A DNA stretch of 34,831 bases from Ktedonobacteria bacterium (GTDB lineage: Bacteria > Chloroflexota > Ktedonobacteria > Ktedonobacterales > JACDGC01): the NCBI GenBank assembly GCA_027459785.1, contig DAIDGU010000072.1, forward strand, positions 1 to 34,831, read 5' to 3'. Below, one piece after another: positions 30,316 through 34,831 of the stretch. The stretch's first letter is position 1. The number at the start of each line of letters is the position of its first letter. Under the pieces are notes generated by a model. It was not told where the DNA came from. It made no database searches and saw only the letters and a list, made by a program, of their open reading frames with translations. The position numbers and the translations under genes are program-made.

Positions 30316-30355
30316 ATACCCCCCTGGGGTATCATGTGGTATACTCTCTAGAGAG
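30316..30355 (+). promoter_or_regulatory. CsoR/CstR-like operator and extended -10 promoter upstream of trxB
   Basis: ATACCCC-cct-GGGGTAT (30316-30332) is a perfect 7-bp inverted repeat, the style of sites bound by CsoR/RcnR/CstR repressors. It directly precedes TGG-TATACT (30337-30345), an extended -10 box on the plus strand. Another perfect palindrome, CTCTCTAGAGAG (30344-30355), covers the likely transcription start. No regulator gene of this family is in the window. Confidence 0.55.
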
Positions 30356-30476
30356 GCATCTCACAACGCTCAATCCGGTCGCCGCCGCATCCACCTCGGT
30401 GAGCTTCGCCGCCTGGCATCAAGCGCCGGACACCGGAGCATGAGCATGCATCCCTAGCGAGCAGGAGCGCGCCAAC

Positions 30477-31409
30477 ATGGCAGACATCTTTGACGTGATC
30501 ATTATCGGGTCCGGCCCCGCCGGCTATACGGCGGCGATCTATACCGCGCGGGCGAACCTGCGCACCCTCGTCTTGCAGGGCGAACAGTTCGGCGGGCAGT
30601 TGATGTTGACGACGGACGTGGAGAATTATCCCGGCTTCGAGCAGGGCATCCTTGGCCCGGAGATGATGGAAATCTTCGAGCGCCAGGCCCGCCGCTTCGG
30701 CCCGGAGATGCGTATGCAGAACGCCAGCCGCATCGCTTTCGACCAATACCCCTTCGCCGTGTATACCGACGAGCCGGAGCCGGTATTGGGCCGCGCGCTG
30801 ATCATCGCCACGGGCGCGAGCGCGTTGTGGCTGGGCCTGCCCAACGAGCAGCGGTTGCAGAATCGCGGGGTGAGCGCCTGCGCCACCTGCGATGGCGCGT
30901 TCTTCAAGGGGCGCGATCTCGCCATCGTCGGCGGCGGCGACACTGCGATGGAAGAGGCGCTCTTCCTGACGCGCTTCGCCAACCATGTCACGCTCATCCA
31001 CCGGCGCGGCAGCTTCCGCGCCAGCAAGATCATGCAGCGGCGCGTGCTGGAGCATCCCAAGATCACCGTGCGCTGGCACACCGTGATCGAAGACGTGCTG
31101 GGCGAAAACGCCGTCACCGGCCTGGCGCTGCGCGACATCCAGACGGGCGCGGCCTCCACGCTGGCCGTCGGCGGCCTCTTCATCGCCATCGGCCACCGTC
31201 CCAACACCGAACTGGTGCGCGGTGCCGTGGAACTGGACGAGCAAGGTTACATCCGGCCCATCACGCACACGATGACCAATATCCCTGGCATCTTCGCCGC
31301 CGGCGACGTGACCGACCATCGCTACCGCCAGGCCATCACCTCCGCCGGCACCGGCTGCATGGCCGCCATCGACGCCGAACGCTGGCTGGATGAACAGAGC
31401 GCGGAATAG
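30477..31409 (+). CDS. trxB: Thioredoxin-disulfide reductase
   Basis: AGGAG lies 9 nt before the ATG. The product (310 aa, standard length) has the FAD-binding GSGPAGYTAAIYTARA (11-26), the redox-active CATC (Cys135 and Cys138) in GVSACATCDGAFF, the NADPH-binding VGGGDTAMEEALFLT (about 151-165) with the following HRR motif in LIHRRGSFRAS, and GIFAAGDVTDHRYRQAITSAG near the C-terminus. It passes electrons from NADPH to thioredoxin in the cytoplasm. No thioredoxin gene is adjacent. The promoter carries a palindromic operator, suggesting control by metal or reactive sulfur. Confidence 0.95.
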   Translation: MADIFDVIIIGSGPAGYTAAIYTARANLRTLVLQGEQFGGQLMLTTDVENYPGFEQGILGPEMMEIFERQARRFGPEMRMQNASRIAFDQYPFAVYTDEPEPVLGRALIIATGASALWLGLPNEQRLQNRGVSACATCDGAFFKGRDLAIVGGGDTAMEEALFLTRFANHVTLIHRRGSFRASKIMQRRVLEHPKITVRWHTVIEDVLGENAVTGLALRDIQTGAASTLAVGGLFIAIGHRPNTELVRGAVELDEQGYIRPITHTMTNIPGIFAAGDVTDHRYRQAITSAGTGCMAAIDAERWLDEQSAE

Positions 31410-31422
31410 CCCCACCCCTGGC

Positions 31423-31466
31423 GGCCCCACCCCCGGCCCCTCCCCATCTGCGGATGGAGAGGGGAG
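31423..31466. repeat. Hairpin repeat also found inside the glycosyltransferase gene
   Basis: CCCCTCCCCATC and GATGGAGAGGGG (31437-31464) form a 12-bp stem with one mismatch and the loop tgcg. The preceding GGCCCCACCCCCGGCC and the stem recur almost exactly at 4644-4688. Here it lies 27 bp after the trxB stop and could act as its terminator, although no U-run follows. Confidence 0.7.
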
Positions 31467-31514
31467 GATCGGCGGAGTTTTATAGGGGGGTTGTCTTTGT
31501 GTGACCAGCGGACA

Positions 31515-31559
31515 TTGACGCGCGCAGGGGCAGATGATACTATCACAGCGAGATCGCTG
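31515..31559 (+). promoter_or_regulatory. Promoter and operator-like palindrome of the sedolisin gene
   Basis: TTGACG (31515-31520) and TACTAT (31538-31543) are separated by 17 bp. Starting 3 bp after the -10 box, CAGCGA-ga-TCGCTG (31546-31559) is a perfect inverted repeat spanning the expected transcription start. That position would let a repressor block initiation. The gene starts at 31612. Confidence 0.5.
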
Positions 31560-31611
31560 CGCCGTTGTGATCGATACTGTAAATCATCGCTATAAGCGAG
31601 GGACTTATCAT

Positions 31612-33930
31612 ATGCAGCCGCCCGTGTCACCCATTCCTGCGGCCCCGCCGCGTCGTGCGTTGCCTTCGTGGCTCATCCCCACCGCCATCGTCGTCGTCGT
31701 CGCCCTGATCGGGGGCAGCATCTATGCCATCGCGGCGAACCGGCACACCACCAGCAACGTTCCGCTGCATGCGGGGACGGCGCTCACCACGGTGATCGGC
31801 CTGGTGCCACCCGCCGAAAAGCAGGCGAAAGATCTGGGTGAAGCGCCACCGAACCAGCCGATGAACATCACCATCGCCCTGCCTTTGCGCAACCAGCCGC
31901 AGTTGCGGGCGCTGCTGGCGAGCATCGACGATCCCACGTCGCCGAACTACCATAAATATATGACGCCGGCGCAGTTTGTGGCGCAATTCGGCGTCGATCC
32001 CGCCCACCTGGCCATCATCACCAGCATCTTGAACGCGCTCAACTTGCCGCTCACGAACATCCAGGTCTCGGCGACACGCGGCACGGTCAGCTTCACCACC
32101 ACGGTCAGTACGGTGGAAACGCTGCTGCACACGCACATCCATAATTTCAGCTTGCATAACAAGACTTACTATGGGCCGACGAGCGATCCGCAGGTGCCGA
32201 CGGCACTGGCCAGCCTTGTGACGTATATCGGCGGCTTGAACGATTTCATCGTGCCGGTGGCGCATCTCCTGCGTCGCGCCGCCGCGCCCCACGCCAGCTT
32301 CAATGGCTACGAGCCGGCGCAGTTGCAGAAGGCGTATGGGGCCGACACGCTCATCAGCCAGGGCGCGGACGGCAACGGCCAGAGCATCGCCTTCATGGAA
32401 CTGGCGGATTACAACGCCGCCGACATCCAGGCGTACCAGCAACAAAATCATCTGAGCGGCGGCACCTTCGCCACGGTGCAAGTGGACGGCGGCGGCCAAC
32501 TCGCCGACGGCGCGGGCGAGGTCGAACTGGATATGGAAGTCGCTTTCGCCATCGCCCCCAAAGTCCACGAATACGTCTATGAAGCCCCCCTCAACAACAG
32601 CAGCAGTGAACTTGACATCTATAGCCAGATCGTCAACGACGACAAGGCGAAGATCGTCAGCACCAGTTGGGGGCAGTGCGAGAACCAGGAAGGCTCTGCC
32701 TATATCGGCCAGTTGGATCAGGTCTTCCAGCAAGGCGCGGCGGAAGGCATCAGCTTTTTCGCCGCCTCTGGCGATTCCGGTGCCTACGACTGCAACGATA
32801 CGAGCCTGGCGGTAGATTCGCCCGCCAGCGACCCGAACGTGACGGGCGTCGGTGGCACAGCCCTGACCGTGAACAGCGATACCAGCTATGCCAGCGAGAC
32901 GGCGTGGTCCTGTACTGATTGCACGGATCGCAGCCCCAAGGGCGCGGGCGGCGGCGGCGGCATCAGCCAGATGTGGCAGGTTCCCACCTATCAAAACAGC
33001 CTGCATCCCAAAGAAGCGAACGGCAGCCCGCAAAACCGTCTCGTGCCGGATGTAGCCGCTGATGCCGACCCGAATACCGGCTACGATATCATCTGCACGG
33101 CCACGCAAGATCCCAACTGCCAAGCAGCGGGCGGTGGCCACGTGATCATCGGCGGCACCAGCGCGGCGGCACCGCTGTGGGCGGCGGGCATGGTCCTGGT
33201 GAACCAATACCTGGCGCAACACAACGCCAACCCTGTCGGCGGCGGGGCGAATACACTGCTCTACGCCGTGGCGCAGCAGACGCCCAGCGCCTTCCATGAT
33301 GTCACTCAGGGCAATAACCTCTATTACCACGCCCTGCCGAAGTATGATCTCGCCACGGGCCTCGGCTCACCGGACTTCGCCGCGCTGGCGCAGGGCATCG
33401 CCGCGCTCGGCACCAGCACCGCGCCGTCCCAGGCACCGCAAGATCTGCTGGCCAACGGCGGTTTCGAGACGGGGACCAATCCCTGGCTGGAAAGCTCGAA
33501 GGGTGGCTATCAACTCGTCTCGACGGCGCAAGCCTATCAGGGATCGTACAGCGCCTATCTCTGTGGCTACAGCAATTGCCAGGACGTGGTGGCGCAGAGC
33601 TTTCTGGTGCCGCAAAACCCTGGCAAACTTACCCTCTCGTATTTCTGGGCGCTGGGGACGCAGAAGACCGACAGCACGTGCGATGACACGTTCCAGGTGA
33701 CGCTGGCTAGCGTAAACAGCGATGGTTCGCTCGGCGCGCCGCTGGCTCCCGTGCAGAAGGTGTGCAACACCAACGCCAACGGCAACTATGCCCTCTTTTC
33801 GGCGGACCTGACGACGGCGCTGCAAGGCCAGGGTGGCCAAACGCTGGCGGTCGTCTTCACGATGCAAACGAACGGCTCAGCGAACCAGTCCGCCGCCATC
33901 GTCGATAACGTGGCGCTGTTGGCGCAGTGA
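31612..33930 (+). CDS. Membrane-anchored sedolisin (S53) protease with pro-kumamolisin domain
   Basis: ATG at 31612 follows GAGGGA at 8 nt. A signal anchor (about 20-42, LIPTAIVVVVALIGGSIYAIAA) is followed by an activation peptide of the pro-kumamolisin type (about 65-215, with SPNYHKYMTPAQFVAQF). The catalytic domain (about 225-600) has the Glu303/Asp307 pair in GAGEVELDME, Asp388 in FFAASGDSGAYD, and Ser517 in GGTSAAAPLW, so the Ser-Glu-Asp triad and oxyanion Asp are complete. The calcium-site region is FHDVTQGNN to YDLATGLGSPD. A C-terminal jelly-roll-like domain (about 612-772, NGGFETGTNPW to AIVDNVALL) may bind substrate. Such enzymes digest proteins at acidic pH outside the cell. Its own promoter carries a palindrome. 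Confidence 0.93.
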   Translation: MQPPVSPIPAAPPRRALPSWLIPTAIVVVVALIGGSIYAIAANRHTTSNVPLHAGTALTTVIGLVPPAEKQAKDLGEAPPNQPMNITIALPLRNQPQLRALLASIDDPTSPNYHKYMTPAQFVAQFGVDPAHLAIITSILNALNLPLTNIQVSATRGTVSFTTTVSTVETLLHTHIHNFSLHNKTYYGPTSDPQVPTALASLVTYIGGLNDFIVPVAHLLRRAAAPHASFNGYEPAQLQKAYGADTLISQGADGNGQSIAFMELADYNAADIQAYQQQNHLSGGTFATVQVDGGGQLADGAGEVELDMEVAFAIAPKVHEYVYEAPLNNSSSELDIYSQIVNDDKAKIVSTSWGQCENQEGSAYIGQLDQVFQQGAAEGISFFAASGDSGAYDCNDTSLAVDSPASDPNVTGVGGTALTVNSDTSYASETAWSCTDCTDRSPKGAGGGGGISQMWQVPTYQNSLHPKEANGSPQNRLVPDVAADADPNTGYDIICTATQDPNCQAAGGGHVIIGGTSAAAPLWAAGMVLVNQYLAQHNANPVGGGANTLLYAVAQQTPSAFHDVTQGNNLYYHALPKYDLATGLGSPDFAALAQGIAALGTSTAPSQAPQDLLANGGFETGTNPWLESSKGGYQLVSTAQAYQGSYSAYLCGYSNCQDVVAQSFLVPQNPGKLTLSYFWALGTQKTDSTCDDTFQVTLASVNSDGSLGAPLAPVQKVCNTNANGNYALFSADLTTALQGQGGQTLAVVFTMQTNGSANQSAAIVDNVALLAQ

Positions 33931-34026
33931 AGCGCTGGGAATAACGGGAACACGGAGGACGCAGTAGGCGGCACGGCAGCCACGGAAAGGGTTGTAGCGT
34001 TCGGTTAGTAAGCCAGGAGGGGCGCG

Positions 34027-34464
34027 ATGCACGCGACGAAAACCAAGGCGTTGCCGGCAGTGGTGGGGCAGTGGTTCACGGAGAATACGTTCGCGCCGGA
34101 TTGGCTGCCGGATAAGCTCCAACAGCCCGCCGTGCCGTATATCGCCGCTGCCGCCGTCCAGTGTGTCGCCATCGCGCTCACCGTCGGGCTGGTACAACTC
34201 GCGCCGGATTTCACCTTTCGCGGCGCGCTCATCCTGCTGGGGGTGATCGGCGTGGCGCTGACGCTGGGCGGCGGTCCCGGCCTGCTGGCATCGCTGGTCG
34301 GCACCGTCCTGCTCGACTTCTTTCTGGTGCCGCCGACGCTCTCGCTCTCATTGGATAAAGGCGTGAACATCCTCAATGTCATCTTCTATCTGATCGTGTG
34401 TTTGGCGACGAATCTGGCGACCGCCCACGCCCAGCGGGCGCGGCAAGCAAGGCCGCCTGGCTAG
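34027..34464 (+). CDS. DUF4118 membrane protein without kinase domain
   Basis: AGGAGG lies 6-7 nt before the ATG. After 40 soluble residues the product has three or four hydrophobic segments (about 42-58, 65-80, 82-100 and 115-130), including GALILLGVIGVALTLGGGPGLLASLVGTVLLDFFLVPP, the signature of DUF4118, the transmembrane sensory domain of KdpD-like histidine kinases. The frame then ends after AHAQRARQARPPG, with no dimerisation or ATPase domain in any frame before the next gene. It is either a stand-alone DUF4118 protein or the remnant of a kinase. A 223-bp gene-free stretch follows. Confidence 0.75.
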   Translation: MHATKTKALPAVVGQWFTENTFAPDWLPDKLQQPAVPYIAAAAVQCVAIALTVGLVQLAPDFTFRGALILLGVIGVALTLGGGPGLLASLVGTVLLDFFLVPPTLSLSLDKGVNILNVIFYLIVCLATNLATAHAQRARQARPPG

Positions 34465-34687
34465 GCTCTCTATGGCAAGGAGTCGTGAGCTAGCTCTTTC
34501 TTGCTTGCTGCTGGTAATACTATTGGGGAAAGCACTGCAACGCCTACACCTCCCGGAACGGCGTGTGATGCGCCTCAACCGTGATTCTGTGAGCGACTTC
34601 ACATCCATTTTATCGTCCTAACAGGTATGCTCAAAGTGCTTCAATCGCTTGACGAACAAGCATTCATGCACTGGAGTGATATTTGCG

Positions 34688-34831
34688 ATGACTACCCACG
34701 AGTATTTTCCCCCATCCAGCGATGACACCCAGCCGGGCCTGACGGTGCCGATCTATAACACCCTGTATGATCCCGCGCCCGCCCCGCCGCCACCCCCACC
34801 CCTGTATCAGCCGCCCGCCCGCCGGGGGCGC
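34688..34831 (+). CDS. N-terminus of a proline-rich protein, cut by the window edge
   Basis: ATG at 34688 has GGAG 11 nt upstream. The visible 48 residues start MTTHEYFPPSSDDTQPG, continue with VPIYNTLYDPAPA and a polyproline run, and end in PPARRGR before the window stops. The pattern (proline-rich head followed by basic residues) is common in front of a transmembrane anchor, as in the propeller-like protein at 28804, but the rest is not visible. Confidence 0.55.
   Translation, partial: MTTHEYFPPSSDDTQPGLTVPIYNTLYDPAPAPPPPPPLYQPPARRGR

Noticed and set aside
31627..33330. 567-codon minus-strand frame opposite the sedolisin
   Set aside because: Antisense shadow; no recognisable domain, and the plus strand has a complete S53 active site.

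Overview
The window reads as chromosomal DNA of a high-GC, probably soil-dwelling bacterium. I infer a Chloroflexota member, possibly Ktedonobacteria-like, from three things: a membrane-anchored sedolisin, the DUF5919/NUDIX/HD cassette, and dense dispersed palindromes that read as DRNVRPT-like peptides when translated. No rRNA or marker gene fixes the taxonomy. I found no tRNA, rRNA, CRISPR array, transposase or integrase.

Layout. (1) 1-3960 is an accessory segment. Five small unfamiliar minus-strand genes plus the start of a sixth are divergent from an AT-richer cassette: an XRE-type regulator with a DUF5919 domain, a NUDIX hydrolase and a convergent HD hydrolase. A perfect 12-bp inverted repeat surrounds the -10 box of the regulator. 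The right edge of this segment (about 3961-3972) cuts off the 3' end of a two-module glycosyltransferase gene (3943-5880). (2) 5881-11084 holds a strong minus-strand promoter, a DUF5666 repeat protein, a YHYH-domain lipoprotein and an OmpR/sensor-kinase pair. (3) 11112-17429 alternates repeat islands and lower-GC genes (a 452-aa membrane-anchored orphan; a ParA-like ATPase overlapping a cut-short AlbA_2 gene) with a host-like run of a Ser/Thr kinase and two tandem thymidylate kinase paralogues. (4) 17473-23605 is mostly housekeeping: a methylmalonyl-CoA epimerase-like protein, a DinB-like protein, the ribosome quality control protein RqcH, an acidic low-complexity protein, a degenerate M24 peptidase-fold protein, a small DnaJ-type zinc protein and a single-domain response regulator. 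(5) 23783-28804 is an envelope/stress group: two small membrane proteins, a YihY/BrkB protein, a DUF892 ferritin-like protein and a membrane-anchored propeller-like protein. (6) 28886-31409 looks like a sulfur/redox group: a DUF1634-TauE/SafE pair divergent from thioredoxin reductase, with a CsoR/CstR-like palindrome between them. (7) 31612-34831 holds an exported sedolisin protease, a DUF4118 membrane protein lacking a kinase domain, and the start of a proline-rich protein.

The most interesting points are the XRE-DUF5919/NUDIX/HD module with its divergent operator region, the glycosyltransferase truncated by that segment, the palindrome-dense DNA read in frame as the glycosyltransferase linker, the thymidylate kinase pair in which one member has lost the P-loop lysine, and the palindromic operator between thioredoxin reductase and the sulfite exporter. 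Gene starts were usually chosen by Shine-Dalgarno position, so several differ from the longest open frame.
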